Assembly (NCBI GenBank): GCA_904419835.1 | Contig: CAJFTA010000045.1 | Span: forward strand, 1 to 21,708 | Length of the DNA stretch: 21,708 bases | Origin: an uncultured Pseudoflavonifractor sp. | GTDB taxonomy: Bacteria; Bacillota; Clostridia; Oscillospirales; Oscillospiraceae | Direction: 5' to 3' | In this document: positions 5,149 to 14,051 of the stretch, one piece after another | How positions within the stretch are numbered: position 1 is the stretch's first letter | How the letters are laid out: each line of letters opens with the position of its first letter | Position numbers and translations under genes: made by a program | The notes under the pieces: generated by a model | The model's input: the letters and a program-made list of their open reading frames with translations, nothing else | The model's database searches: none | Told to the model about the DNA's origin: nothing

Positions 5149-7140
5149 GTGAAAAAGAAAAACAAGCTCAGCCATCTGCTGGAGCCCAGCCTGCGGCTCT
5201 ATTTTATCGCCCTGGTGTGCTTCACCGTGGCCTCCGCCTTCTTTAACCTCTACCTGGGGCTTTCCGAGGCGGTGGTGGTGCTCATGCTCTACTGCTACTT
5301 CCGCAGAGCCAGCAACCTGCGCCGCCGGGAGATCCTCAAGTACATCGACAACGTCACCTGCAACATCGACGTGGCCACCAAGGACACCATGGTCAACGCC
5401 CCTTTGCCCATGGTCATCTTCAAGCCGGAGACCGACGAGGTCATCTGGTCCAACGAGCGCTTCCTCCAGCTCACCGGCGAGCGGGAGCACCTGTTTGACA
5501 CCAAGCTGTCCGCGGTGGTGCCCGACTTCAACTCCCGCTGGCTCATGGAGGGCAAGAGCCAGTGCCCCAACGAGGTGCGGATTGGAGACCGGCGCTTCCT
5601 GGTATACGGCCACCTGGTGCGCACCGACGACCGGGGCCGCCAGAGCTTTCTGGCCACCACCTACTGGGTGGATGTGACCGAGTTTGCCAACGTGCGGGAG
5701 GAGTTCTACGACTCCCGGCCTGTGGCGGCCATCCTCCTGCTGGACAACTACGAGGAAATTCTCAAGGGCCTGTCGGACAACGCCAGCTCCGCCCTGCTCA
5801 GCGAGATCAACGCCCGGCTGGACGAGTGGGTGGCCCCTGCCGGCGGCATCTTCTGCCGCTACAACCGGGACCACTACCTGTTCCTCTTCGAGGAGCGGCA
5901 CCTGCAGGCCTATCAGGACGGGAAGTACTCCGTGCTGGACGCGGTCCACGCCATCACCAGCCCCAACGGCATCCCTGCTACGCTGTCCATCGGCATCGGC
6001 AAGGATGCCGACAGCCTCCAGGAGCTGTTCCAGTACGCCAACCTGTCCATCGACATGGCCCTGTCCCGGGGCGGCGATCAGGCGGTGGTGAAGAACAAGT
6101 TCACCTTTGAATTCTACGGCGGCCGCTCCAAGGAGACCGAGAAGCGCACCAAGGTAAAGAGCCGGGTCATGGCCAACGCCCTGGCCGAGCTCATCAGCTC
6201 GGCGTCCATGGTGTTTATCATGGGCCACAAGTACCCCGACCTGGACTGCATGGGCGCGGCGGCGGGTGTCATGGCCCTGTGCCGCAAGCGGGGCGTGAGC
6301 GCCCACATTATCAAGGAGAGCGGCCAGAACCCGGCCAGCGGCATGGCCGACCGGCTTGCCGCCCTGCCCGAGTACCGGGACGCCTTCCTCTCCGCCCAGG
6401 ACGCCCTCATCATGGCCGACGCCAACGCCCTGCTGGTGGTGGTGGACACCAACCGGCCCGAGCAGGTATCCGCCCAGGAGGTGCTGCTCTCCTGCAACAA
6501 AGTGGCGGTCATCGACCACCACCGCCGGGCGGCCACCTATATCGCCAACGCCGCCCTCAACTTCCACGAGCCCTACGCCTCCTCCGCCAGCGAGCTGGTC
6601 ACCGAGCTGCTCCAGTACGCCATGGAGCCGGCCGACCTGCTGCGTCTGGAGGCGGAGGCCCTGCTGTCCGGCATTGTGCTGGACACCAAGCAGTTTACCA
6701 TGCGCACCGGCGGCCGCACCTTTGAGGCGGCGGCCTACCTGCGTCGGGCGGGGGCGGACACCGGCGACGTGAAGAAGCTCTTCCAGAACGACCTGGAGGG
6801 CACCATCGCCAAGTACGACATCATCCAGAACGCCAAGATGTACCGCAACAACATCGCCGTGGCCCGGGTGGACCACACCGTGGGCCGGGTCACCGCCGCC
6901 CAGGCCGCCGACGAGCTGCTCAACATCGCGGGCATTGACGCGTCCTTTGTCCTCTTCCCCGACGGGGAGCGGGTCATCATCTCGGCCCGCAGCATGGGGG
7001 ACACCAACGTCCAGGTGGTGCTGGAGAAGCTGGGCGGCGGCGGCAACGCCGCCACCGCAGGCGCCCAGGTGCCCGGGACGCTGGACCAGGTCACCCGGGA
7101 CCTTATCCGGTCCATCGACCAGTATTTTGAGGACGAATAA
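5149..7140 (+). CDS. gdpP: Membrane-anchored cyclic-di-AMP phosphodiesterase GdpP (DHH/DHHA1 family)
   Basis: GTG at 5149 follows GAGGTGAGG at a normal distance, giving 663 residues, the usual GdpP/YybT length. Residues about 10-50 hold two membrane helices (LYFIALVCFTVASAFFNLYL and VVVLMLYCYF). A PAS-like domain follows (about 75-185), then a degenerate GGDEF domain (about 190-320, ending LSIGIGKD and MALSRGGDQAV), then DHH and DHHA1 domains. DHH metal ligands are visible: GHKYPDLDCMG, VVVDTNRP, VIDHHRR and GIVLDTKQF. The family hydrolyses c-di-AMP to pApA and so affects cell wall, potassium and stress balance. The C-terminal motif reads GGGGNAATAGAQ where family members usually have GGGGH. 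rplI follows after 36 bases, as in Bacillus yybT-rplI. Confidence 0.93.
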   Translation: MKKKNKLSHLLEPSLRLYFIALVCFTVASAFFNLYLGLSEAVVVLMLYCYFRRASNLRRREILKYIDNVTCNIDVATKDTMVNAPLPMVIFKPETDEVIWSNERFLQLTGEREHLFDTKLSAVVPDFNSRWLMEGKSQCPNEVRIGDRRFLVYGHLVRTDDRGRQSFLATTYWVDVTEFANVREEFYDSRPVAAILLLDNYEEILKGLSDNASSALLSEINARLDEWVAPAGGIFCRYNRDHYLFLFEERHLQAYQDGKYSVLDAVHAITSPNGIPATLSIGIGKDADSLQELFQYANLSIDMALSRGGDQAVVKNKFTFEFYGGRSKETEKRTKVKSRVMANALAELISSASMVFIMGHKYPDLDCMGAAAGVMALCRKRGVSAHIIKESGQNPASGMADRLAALPEYRDAFLSAQDALIMADANALLVVVDTNRPEQVSAQEVLLSCNKVAVIDHHRRAATYIANAALNFHEPYASSASELVTELLQYAMEPADLLRLEAEALLSGIVLDTKQFTMRTGGRTFEAAAYLRRAGADTGDVKKLFQNDLEGTIAKYDIIQNAKMYRNNIAVARVDHTVGRVTAAQAADELLNIAGIDASFVLFPDGERVIISARSMGDTNVQVVLEKLGGGGNAATAGAQVPGTLDQVTRDLIRSIDQYFEDE

Positions 7141-7176
7141 GACAGACACCCTATTTTCAGAAAGGAACGATATAAC

Positions 7177-7623
7177 ATGAAGGTTATTTTACAGCAGGAC
7201 GTAAAGGGCCAGGGCAAGAAGGGCCAGATGATTGAGGCCAGCGACGGCTACGCCCGCAACTTCCTCCTGCCCCGGAAGCTGGCCGTGGCCGCCACGGCGG
7301 AGAACATCAACACCATGAAGATGCAGGAGAAGGCCAAGAAGGCCCAGGAGGCCGCCGAGAAGGCCGAGGCCCAGGCCATCGCCGAGAAGCTCGCCGGCAT
7401 CACCGTGAAGGTGACGGCCAAGGGGGGCAACGGCGGCCGGCTCTTCGGCGCCGTCACCTCCAAGGAGATCTCCGACGCCCTCAAGGCCCAGCACAACATC
7501 GACATCGCCAAGACCAAGATCGTCCAGGAGGAGCCCATCAAGGCCTTCGGCGGCTACAAGCTCAAGGTCAAGCTGGGCTACGAGATCACCGGCACCCTCA
7601 GCGTCATGGTGGTGGAGGAGTAA
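7177..7623 (+). CDS. rplI: Large-subunit ribosomal protein bL9
   Basis: The product is 148 residues, the standard length. The N-terminal RNA-binding domain carries the family hallmark (MKVILQQDVKGQGKKGQMIE, then DGYARNFLLPRKLA). A long charged helix follows (about residues 45-75, KMQEKAKKAQEAAEKAEAQ), then the C-terminal domain with LFGAVTSKEISDAL. It binds 23S rRNA at the base of the L1 stalk and helps keep the reading frame. The start ATG follows AGAAAGGA. It lies between gdpP and dnaB in the order conserved in Firmicutes and is probably co-transcribed with both. Confidence 0.97.
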   Translation: MKVILQQDVKGQGKKGQMIEASDGYARNFLLPRKLAVAATAENINTMKMQEKAKKAQEAAEKAEAQAIAEKLAGITVKVTAKGGNGGRLFGAVTSKEISDALKAQHNIDIAKTKIVQEEPIKAFGGYKLKVKLGYEITGTLSVMVVEE

Positions 7624-7698
7624 AAAACACATTCCACCGCCGGAGGGTATTTCCCCCGCGACAGAAAAGCGTTTGATTTTTACCCAGGAGGTGAGAAT

Positions 7699-9048
7699 AT
7701 GGATGAGGCGCTGCTGACCCGGCAGATGCCCCACTCGGTGGAGGCCGAGCAGGCGGTGCTGGGGTCCATGCTCATTGACGCCCGGTGCGTGCCCGAGGTG
7801 GTGGAGGAGCTGCGGGGTGAGGACTTCTACCTGCGGCAGAACCGGGAGATCTACGAGACCATCTACTCCATGTTCAACTTCTCCCTGACCATCGACCCGG
7901 TGACCGTGCTGGACCACATGCGCCAGAACGGCGTATACGACGAGAACACCTCCCGGAACTACCTGCTCCAGCTCATGGAGATTACCCCCACGGCGGCCAA
8001 TGTGAAGGAATACGTGGCCATCGTGAAGGACAAGGCCCTGCTGCGGCGCATCGCCGAGACGGCGGGGGATCTGACCGCCCTCATCCAGGAGGGCACCGGC
8101 ACGGCCCAGGAGGTGCTGGAAGCGGCCGAGCAGCGGATTTACGCCATCCGCCAGGGCCGGGGCGCCCAGGGTCTGGAGCACATCTCCACGGTCATCCTCA
8201 GCGTGTACGAGCGGCTCAACGAGCTCTCCGCCCAGGACAGCGAGGTGCCCGGCCTGAGTACCGGCCTGCCCGATGTGGACCGGGCCATCGCGGGACTGAA
8301 CAAGTCCGACCTCATCCTGCTGGCCGCCCGGCCCGGCATGGGCAAGACCTCCTTCGCCCTCAACGTGCTGCTCCACGCGGGCAAGTTCTCAGGCAAGACG
8401 GTGGTCTTTTTCTCCCTGGAGATGAGCCGGGAGCAGCTGGCCATGCGCCTGATCTCCGGCGAGAGCTTTGTGGACAACAAGAAGCTGGTCACCGGCCGGC
8501 TCAACGAGGAGGACTGGACCAAAATCGCCGCCGCCTCGGCCGCCCTCAACCGGACCCAGATCCTCATTGACGACAACCCGTCCCTCTCGGTGGCCGACAT
8601 GAACGCCAAGTGCCGCCGGGTGGACAACCTGGGATTGGTGGTCATCGACTACCTGCAGCTGATGACCTCCGCCGGCGGCCCCCAGCGCAGCAGCAACGAG
8701 AACCGGCAGCAGATCGTCTCCGACATCTCCCGGGCCCTGAAAATTATGGCCAAGGAGCTCAACGTGCCGGTGGTCTGCCTGTCCCAGCTCTCCCGCGGCC
8801 CCGAGAGCCGCAGCGACAAGCGCCCCATGCTCTCCGACCTGCGGGAGTCGGGCGCCATCGAGCAGGACGCCGACATCGTCATGTTCCTCTACCGGGACGA
8901 CTACTATAACGACAACGACGAGAACCACAACCTGGCCGAGTGCATCATCGCCAAGAACCGCCACGGCGAGACCGGCACGGTGGAGCTCCAGTGGCTGCCC
9001 GAGTACACCACCTTCTCCTCCATCGACCGGCGGCACCAGGAATACTGA
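7699..9048 (+). CDS. dnaB: Replicative DNA helicase DnaB
   Basis: The product is 449 residues, normal for the family (called DnaC in Bacillus subtilis). The N-terminal collar domain (about 10-110, MPHSVEAEQAVLGSML) precedes a linker and the RecA-like ATPase domain. Walker A is at 211-218 (RPGMGKTS), Walker B is LVVIDYLQLM, and the C-terminal DNA-loop and arginine-finger region includes ESGAIEQDADIVMFLYRDDYY and KNRHGETG. It unwinds duplex DNA 5'-3' at the replication fork as a hexamer. The ATG follows AGGAGGTG. The 75-base gap from rplI has no clear terminator, so co-transcription is likely. Its stop TGA is also the first three bases of a dispersed repeat. Confidence 0.96.
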   Translation: MDEALLTRQMPHSVEAEQAVLGSMLIDARCVPEVVEELRGEDFYLRQNREIYETIYSMFNFSLTIDPVTVLDHMRQNGVYDENTSRNYLLQLMEITPTAANVKEYVAIVKDKALLRRIAETAGDLTALIQEGTGTAQEVLEAAEQRIYAIRQGRGAQGLEHISTVILSVYERLNELSAQDSEVPGLSTGLPDVDRAIAGLNKSDLILLAARPGMGKTSFALNVLLHAGKFSGKTVVFFSLEMSREQLAMRLISGESFVDNKKLVTGRLNEEDWTKIAAASAALNRTQILIDDNPSLSVADMNAKCRRVDNLGLVVIDYLQLMTSAGGPQRSSNENRQQIVSDISRALKIMAKELNVPVVCLSQLSRGPESRSDKRPMLSDLRESGAIEQDADIVMFLYRDDYYNDNDENHNLAECIIAKNRHGETGTVELQWLPEYTTFSSIDRRHQEY

Positions 9049-9540
9049 GCGTCCGAGCCGTCGCGAGCAGCGCGGATGGACCGGACCGAGGGCGCGAAAC
9101 CGAAGGGCCGCGGAGCGGCACTGTTTCAAGCCCGAGTGGGAGGGAAGCCGCGCGTCGCGAGCAGGCGAGGCGTGACATCTTCCAAGGGGGACGCTGTCCC
9201 CCCTAGATACGGAGCCGCCGCGCCGCCGTTGGCGGCACAACGGCTCCGATACCCCCCTCACCCCCGCACGGCGGGGGTGGCCCTGGCCGCCGCGGCCAGG
9301 GGCAGCGGTGTGCTGCGCAGGCCATGTCCTGCTCCGCACAGCTTTGAGCGTCCGAGCCGTTATGCGCCGCGCGGAGAAACCGGGGCCCCCGGGAAAGCGC
9401 GAAGCGCTTTTCTGGGGAGAGGACGAGCAGCGGAGTGAGCGATCCCTGGCATTTATGCCGGGGCGAGTGATATGCAGCTTGCGAGGACGACGCGAGGCGT
9501 GATATCTTCCAGGGGGGAATTCTCCCCCCACTAGATGCGG
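9046..9540. repeat. Mosaic intergenic repeat region between dnaB and tilS
   Basis: This 557-base gap (9049-9605) has no convincing gene and is built of repeats. TGAGCGTCCGAGCCGT occurs exactly at 9046-9061 and 9345-9360. A module ending GCGAGGCGTGAYATCTTCC occurs at about 9166-9184 and 9492-9510, each followed by a GC hairpin and TAGATRCGG. Relatives appear inverted at 17131-17300 and 20571-20788. In the first copy, 25 bases (9151-9175) match 17169-17193 exactly in reverse complement. A stretch at 9414-9442 matches 20721-20749 in 27 of 29 bases. Confidence 0.75.
9177..9301. other. Array of four consecutive hairpins 3' of dnaB
   Basis: The stems are GGGGGAC/GTCCCCC (9186-9202) inside ATCT/AGAT (9177-9208); GGAGCCG/CGGCTCC (9211-9247) around GCCGCC/GGCGGC; CCCCCGC/GCGGGGG (9261-9277); and CCCTGGCC/GGCCAGGG (9281-9301). 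None has a T-tract, so they are not classical terminators, though they may stall or protect the dnaB transcript end. Confidence 0.6.
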
Positions 9541-9605
9541 TGTGCTGTGGCGAAATGAGTTCGCCTTTGGACATAATGATCTGCCAAACCCCATAAGGAG
9601 AATCT

Positions 9606-10988
9606 ATGACAGACGCCCTGAATACCCTTGCAATGGAATACGACATGCTCCCCCGGGGGGGCAGGGTGCTGTGCGCCGTGTCCGGCGGGGCGGACTCGGT
9701 GTACCTGCTCCACCGGCTGTGGCTGCTGCGGGACACGCTGGGCTTTACCCTGGTTGCCGCCCACTACAACCACTGCCTCCGGGGGGCGGAGTCCGACCGG
9801 GACGAGGCCTTTGTCCGGGACTTTGCGGCCAGATGGTGCGGCCCCCAGCGCATTGCCGGGCCGGAAGGGGAATACACCCTGCCCGCCGTGGAGCTGGCGG
9901 TGGGCCGGGGCGACGTGGCCGGTGAGGCCGCCCGGCAGGGCCGGGGGCTGGAGGAGACCGCCCGTGACATGCGGTACGCCTTCCTGCGCCAGACTGCCCA
10001 GCGCCTGGGCTGCGACCGCATCGCCACCGCCCACACCGCCGACGACAACGCCGAGACCCTGCTGCTCCACCTCATCCGGGGGACCGGACTCCAGGGCATG
10101 GCGGGCATCGCACCCCGGCGGGGAGATCTGGTGCGGCCTATGCTCACTACCACCCGCCGGGAGGTGGAGGACTATCTCGGGCTGTACAGGCTCCCCCATG
10201 TGGAGGACAGCTCCAACGCCGATGAGCGCTTTACCCGCAACCGGATCCGCCGCCAGGTCATGCCCCTGCTGGAGGAGCTCAACCCCGGCTTTGTCCGCCG
10301 CATGGCGGACACCACCCGCTATCTGCGGGCGGACAATGACTTTCTCAACGCCCAGGCCGCCCAGGTGTGCGCCCACGCCCGCTGGGCGGAGGACGACCTG
10401 GTCATCGAGGCCCGCTGTCTGGCCGCCGCCCCCGCCGCCATCGCCCCACGGGCCGCCCGGCGGCTGCTGGAGATGATGGGGGACGGGGACACCGACTGCT
10501 CCGCCGCCCACCTGGAGGCCATTGTGAACCTGTGCCGGGGGGATGACCCATCGGCGGTGGCCTTCCTGCCGGGCGGGCGGCTGGCCCAGCGGGTGTACGG
10601 CGAGCTGCTCCTCACCACCCAGGACGACCCCCGTCCCCCCTTTGAGCCGGTGACCCCTGTGCGGGGAGAGAACCCCATCCCGGGCACCGACTGGATTCTG
10701 GTGCTGGAGGAGGAGCCCTGGCCGGGACTGACCGTGCGTCCCCGGCAGCAGGGAGACGAGCTGACCCGCCCCGGCCGCAGAAGCCGCACGGTAAAGAAGC
10801 TGATGATAGACGAAAAAATCCCCCGGCGGGACCGGGAGCGGATTCCCGTGGCCGCCGACGGCGACGGCGTCATTGCCGTGGCCGGTCTGGGAGAGAACGG
10901 GTCACACCCCCGCTTCGGCGCTGCCCTGCGCTTTGTCCGGCGGGAGAGGGAATACAACCCCACAGAAACAGAGAGAATGGAAGGATGA
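9606..10988 (+). CDS. tilS: tRNA(Ile)-lysidine synthase
   Basis: The product is 460 residues. The PP-loop ATP-binding motif SGGADSV is at 26-32, followed by HYNHCLRGAESDRDEAF and TAHTADDNAETLLLHLIRGTG, the TilS signature. The C-terminal half (about 330-460) is the substrate-binding domain ending in a strand-rich module (RPGRRSRTVKKLMIDEKIPRRDR). It attaches lysine to C34 of tRNA-Ile(CAU), changing decoding from AUG to AUA, and is essential in most bacteria. ATG follows AAGGAG (9596-9601). hpt starts six bases after its stop, then ftsH, the order seen in Bacillus. No clear promoter was found in the repeat-rich gap upstream. Confidence 0.93.
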   Translation: MTDALNTLAMEYDMLPRGGRVLCAVSGGADSVYLLHRLWLLRDTLGFTLVAAHYNHCLRGAESDRDEAFVRDFAARWCGPQRIAGPEGEYTLPAVELAVGRGDVAGEAARQGRGLEETARDMRYAFLRQTAQRLGCDRIATAHTADDNAETLLLHLIRGTGLQGMAGIAPRRGDLVRPMLTTTRREVEDYLGLYRLPHVEDSSNADERFTRNRIRRQVMPLLEELNPGFVRRMADTTRYLRADNDFLNAQAAQVCAHARWAEDDLVIEARCLAAAPAAIAPRAARRLLEMMGDGDTDCSAAHLEAIVNLCRGDDPSAVAFLPGGRLAQRVYGELLLTTQDDPRPPFEPVTPVRGENPIPGTDWILVLEEEPWPGLTVRPRQQGDELTRPGRRSRTVKKLMIDEKIPRRDRERIPVAADGDGVIAVAGLGENGSHPRFGAALRFVRREREYNPTETERMEG

Positions 10989-10994
10989 GCGACT

Positions 10995-11543
10995 ATGCTG
11001 GAACAGGACATTGAACGGGTACTTTTTTCTGAGGAAGAACTGGACAGGCGGGTGAGCGAAATCGCCGCCGAAATCAACCGGGACTACGCCGGGAAGGAGC
11101 CCATGCTCATCTCGGTGCTCCGGGGCTCCTTTGTGTTCATGGCCGACCTGATCCGGAAGATTGAGGTGCCCTGCACCGTGGACTTTATGTCCGTCTCCTC
11201 CTACGGCAGGGGCACCACCTCCTCCGGCCAGGTGCAGATCACCAAGGACCTGTCCGACGACATCGAGGGCAAGGACATCATTGTGGTGGAGGATATCCTG
11301 GACTCGGGCAACACCCTGTCCTACCTGCTGCAGCTGCTCCAGGCCCGGAAGCCCGCGTCCATGAAGCTGTGCACCCTGCTGGATAAGCCCGACCGGCGGG
11401 TGAAGGAGGTCCACGTGGACTACACCGGCTTCACCATCCCCGACGAGTTCGTGGTGGGGTACGGCCTGGACTACGCGGAGAAGTACCGCAACCTGCCCTA
11501 CATCGGCATTCTCAAGCCCCGGGTGTACGGCGGCGAGGGCTGA
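10995..11543 (+). CDS. hpt: Hypoxanthine(-guanine) phosphoribosyltransferase
   Basis: The product is 182 residues, normal length. The phosphoribosyl-diphosphate binding loop is IIVVEDILDSGNT (about 95-107), with the flexible loop (SVSSYGRGTTSSGQV) and the C-terminal purine-pocket segment (PDEFVVGYGLDY) in place. It makes IMP or GMP from hypoxanthine or guanine and PRPP in purine salvage. The ribosome binding site GGAAGGA (10979-10985) lies inside the end of tilS, so the two are translated from one message. Confidence 0.95.
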   Translation: MLEQDIERVLFSEEELDRRVSEIAAEINRDYAGKEPMLISVLRGSFVFMADLIRKIEVPCTVDFMSVSSYGRGTTSSGQVQITKDLSDDIEGKDIIVVEDILDSGNTLSYLLQLLQARKPASMKLCTLLDKPDRRVKEVHVDYTGFTIPDEFVVGYGLDYAEKYRNLPYIGILKPRVYGGEG

Positions 11544-11639
11544 GTACCCCGTCCATCCCGGCCTTCCGGCGGCGCAACATAAGCTGTGAATTGAAACGGG
11601 CCCGCCCTCACGGGCGCCCCGTGGAGGGAGAGGTCCGTA

Positions 11640-13640
11640 GTGAAGAAGAAAATTTCCGGCCGCGACCTGGTGTTCTACCTGTTCATTTTCCTCATCCTGC
11701 TCTCCACCGTGTACGCACTGATGGGGCTGAACGCGGGGAGAGCGGTCTACTACTCCGAAATCCACGACCTGCTGGACAACCAGCAGGTCAAGACCGTCCA
11801 GGTCAAGGACGACGTGGTGACCATGGAGCTGTGGGAGCCCTACCAGGGCAGCTATACGGTCAGCTACAAGCTGCCCAGCTTTGAGCTGTTTTACCGGGAC
11901 TTCAACGACACCATCGTCAAGCAGCACGCCAACGGCATCATCCAGACCTTTGACTATCCGGCGGGCTTCCGCCTGCCCGCCTGGGCCAGCGCCCTGCTTC
12001 CCACGCTGGTGATTGTGGTGGTCTTTTTCGCCATGTGGTACATCATGTTCCAGCGGCAGGCCGGCGGGGGCGGCGGCGCCGACAAGACCAGCCGCTACTC
12101 CCGGGCCCGCACCCGCACCGTCTCCGACGAGGGCAAGAAGGTCACCTTTGCCGATGTGGCCGGCGCCGACGAGGAGAAGGAGGAGCTGCGGGAGGTAGTG
12201 GAGTTCCTGCGGGACCCCAAGCGTTTCCTGGCCCTGGGCGCCCGCATCCCCAAGGGCATATTGCTGGTGGGCCCGCCGGGCACCGGCAAGACCCTGCTGG
12301 CCAAGGCCGTGGCCGGCGAGGCCGGGGTCCACTTCCTGTCCATCTCCGGCTCCGACTTTGTGGAGCTGTACGTGGGCGTGGGCGCCAGCCGGGTGCGGGA
12401 CCTGTTTGACCAGGCCAAAAAGAACGCCCCCGCCATTGTGTTCATCGACGAGATTGACGCCGTGGGCCGCCAGAGAGGCACCGGCCTGGGCGGCGGCCAC
12501 GACGAGCGGGAGCAGACCCTGAACCAGCTGCTGGTGGAGATGGACGGCTTTGCCGCCAACGAGGGGGTCATCGTCATGGCCGCCACCAACCGGCAGGACA
12601 TTCTGGACCCCGCCCTCCTCCGCCCCGGCCGGTTTGACCGGCAGATCTACGTGGGTGCGCCCGACATCAAGGGCCGGGAGGAGATTCTGAAAATCCACGC
12701 CCGCAACAAGCCCCTGGCCGATGATGTGGACCTGAAGGACGTGGCAAAGGCCACCGGCGGCTTCACCGGCGCGGACCTGGAGAACCTGATGAACGAGGCC
12801 GCCCTTCTGGCCGCCCGCCGCAGGGAGCGGTTCATCACCATGCCCGACCTCCACGAGGCGGTGATCAAGGTCATCGCCGGGCCGGAGAAGAAGAGCCGGG
12901 TGGTCATCGCGCGGGAGCGGAAGCTCACCGCCTACCACGAGGCGGGCCACGCCATTGTCAGCCACGCCCTGGAGACCGCCGACCCGGTCCACCAGATCAC
13001 CATCGTCCCCCGGGGCCGGGCGGGCGGCATGACCATCTCCCTGCCCCAGGAGGACAAGAGCTTCCTCTCCCGCACCGAGCTGGAGGAGCGCATTGCCTCC
13101 CTGCTGGGCGGCCGGGTGGCCGAGCAGCTGGTGCTGGGGGACATCTCCACCGGCGCGGGCAACGACCTGCAGCGGGCCTCCGCCATTGCCCGCAACATGG
13201 TCATGCGGTACGGCATGAGCGAAAAGCTGGGCAGCGTGGTCTTTGATTCCGGCCACGACGAGATTTTCATCGGCCGCTCCATGGCCCAGGCCAAGAGCTA
13301 CTCCGAGGAGACCGCCGATCTCATCGACCAGGAGGTCAAGGCCATCATCGACAGGGCCTATGAGCGCTGCCGGGCCATCCTCACCCAGCAGCGGGAGCAG
13401 CTGGAGCTGACGGCGGAGTACCTGCTGGAGAACGAGACCATGGACGCCGCCGCCTTTGAGCAGGTCTTTACCGACCCGGGCGCCCTCCGGGAGGCCGACG
13501 GCCGCATCAAGAGCCGCATGGACGACGTGCCCTCCATCCGCCGCCAGCGGAGCGAGCTGACCCCCGAGGGTAAGCGGATGTCCTCCGGGGACCTCGACGT
13601 CCCCGCTCCTGAAGCGGACGGGCCGGAGAACGGGAAATAA
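11640..13640 (+). CDS. ftsH: ATP-dependent zinc metalloprotease FtsH
   Basis: GTG at 11640 follows GGAGAGG. The product is 666 residues. Two membrane helices (about 10-29 and 118-137) bracket an extracytoplasmic segment. A glycine-rich linker and the AAA domain follow: Walker A GPPGTGKT at 211-218, Walker B IVFIDEID near 266-273, second region of homology NRQDILDPALLRPGRFDR. The zinc site HEAGH is at 433-437, with the third ligand in the region LGDISTGAGNDLQRAS. It degrades unassembled membrane proteins and short-lived regulators at the membrane. It closes the tilS-hpt-ftsH run, 96 bases after hpt, and ends at a strong terminator. Confidence 0.97.
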   Translation: MKKKISGRDLVFYLFIFLILLSTVYALMGLNAGRAVYYSEIHDLLDNQQVKTVQVKDDVVTMELWEPYQGSYTVSYKLPSFELFYRDFNDTIVKQHANGIIQTFDYPAGFRLPAWASALLPTLVIVVVFFAMWYIMFQRQAGGGGGADKTSRYSRARTRTVSDEGKKVTFADVAGADEEKEELREVVEFLRDPKRFLALGARIPKGILLVGPPGTGKTLLAKAVAGEAGVHFLSISGSDFVELYVGVGASRVRDLFDQAKKNAPAIVFIDEIDAVGRQRGTGLGGGHDEREQTLNQLLVEMDGFAANEGVIVMAATNRQDILDPALLRPGRFDRQIYVGAPDIKGREEILKIHARNKPLADDVDLKDVAKATGGFTGADLENLMNEAALLAARRRERFITMPDLHEAVIKVIAGPEKKSRVVIARERKLTAYHEAGHAIVSHALETADPVHQITIVPRGRAGGMTISLPQEDKSFLSRTELEERIASLLGGRVAEQLVLGDISTGAGNDLQRASAIARNMVMRYGMSEKLGSVVFDSGHDEIFIGRSMAQAKSYSEETADLIDQEVKAIIDRAYERCRAILTQQREQLELTAEYLLENETMDAAAFEQVFTDPGALREADGRIKSRMDDVPSIRRQRSELTPEGKRMSSGDLDVPAPEADGPENGK

Positions 13641-13661
13641 CGCCGCCGAATAAGACAGCGC

Positions 13662-13703
13662 CGCCGGCGCATCCCAGGCCATGGGATGCGCCGGCGTTTT
13701 TTT
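13662..13703 (+). terminator. Strong intrinsic terminator after ftsH
   Basis: A perfect 14-bp GC-rich stem (13662-13675 with 13683-13696), a seven-base loop and a run of seven T (13697-13703), 22 bases after the ftsH stop. Confidence 0.95.
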
Positions 13704-13743
13704 GTCCCGCCGATTAAAAGTCCGGTTTATTGGACTCATTATC

Positions 13744-13752
13744 TGCTATACT
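13744..13752 (+). promoter_or_regulatory. Extended -10 promoter for the 41-residue gene
   Basis: TGCTATACT (13744-13752) is an extended -10 (TGN plus TATACT). No good -35 stands 17 bases upstream. TTGGAC at 13730-13735 is too close for a normal spacer. Confidence 0.4.
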
Positions 13753-13815
13753 GTGCCTGCAAGGACAGAAGAGACAGCCCGCCAAGGCGGGGACAGAAGA
13801 AAGGAGCGTCCGGTT

Positions 13816-13941
13816 ATGAAGGAGTATTCCATGCGCTGGGTCTATGGTCACGTGGAGGTGTACGACGCCTGCGGGCGCTTCCGCTTCTCCGCCGACAGCG
13901 AGCAGGAGGCCCTGGCCGAGCTGGCCGAGGAGGCGGCCTGA
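13816..13941 (+). CDS. Small hypothetical protein (41 residues)
   Basis: ATG 13816 follows AAAGGAG by nine bases. The product starts MKEYSMRWVYGHVEVYDACG, continues with RFRFSADSEQEALAEL, and ends in alanines. The shape is a short beta-hairpin (WVYGHVEVYDACGRFRFSAD) followed by an acidic helix. Similar short proteins (GHVEVYD..GRF.FSAD...EA..EL) are, to my recollection, frequent in Oscillospiraceae and uncharacterised. It is a lone gene between the ftsH terminator and the next promoter. Function unknown. Confidence 0.6.
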   Translation: MKEYSMRWVYGHVEVYDACGRFRFSADSEQEALAELAEEAA

Positions 13942-13951
13942 GCCCTGCCCC

Positions 13952-13981
13952 TTGCCATTCCGCCCCGGTTCAGGCTATAAT
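13952..13981 (+). promoter_or_regulatory. Promoter for the small membrane protein gene
   Basis: TTGCCA (13952-13957) and a perfect TATAAT (13976-13981), 18 bases apart, about 70 bases before the start at 14052. Confidence 0.6.
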
Positions 13982-14051
13982 AAGAAGAGAAAAAGCGCCC
14001 TGCGGAGGCCGGAGCCGAGATGCTGAATGTGCATGATTGGGAGGAGATAGG

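Noticed and set aside
9049..9605. Open frames in the dnaB-tilS gap (up to 177 codons)
   Set aside because: They run through repeats and hairpins, lack ribosome binding sites, and are rich in arginine, proline and alanine, as expected from non-coding high-GC sequence.
10902..13739. Very long minus-strand open frame (945 codons) opposite hpt and ftsH
   Set aside because: It is the antisense shadow of well-supported plus-strand genes in high-GC DNA. It has no ribosome binding site and no family motifs. The same holds for the long frames opposite gdpP (5119-7149), metG (17346-18929) and the integrase (3836-5119).
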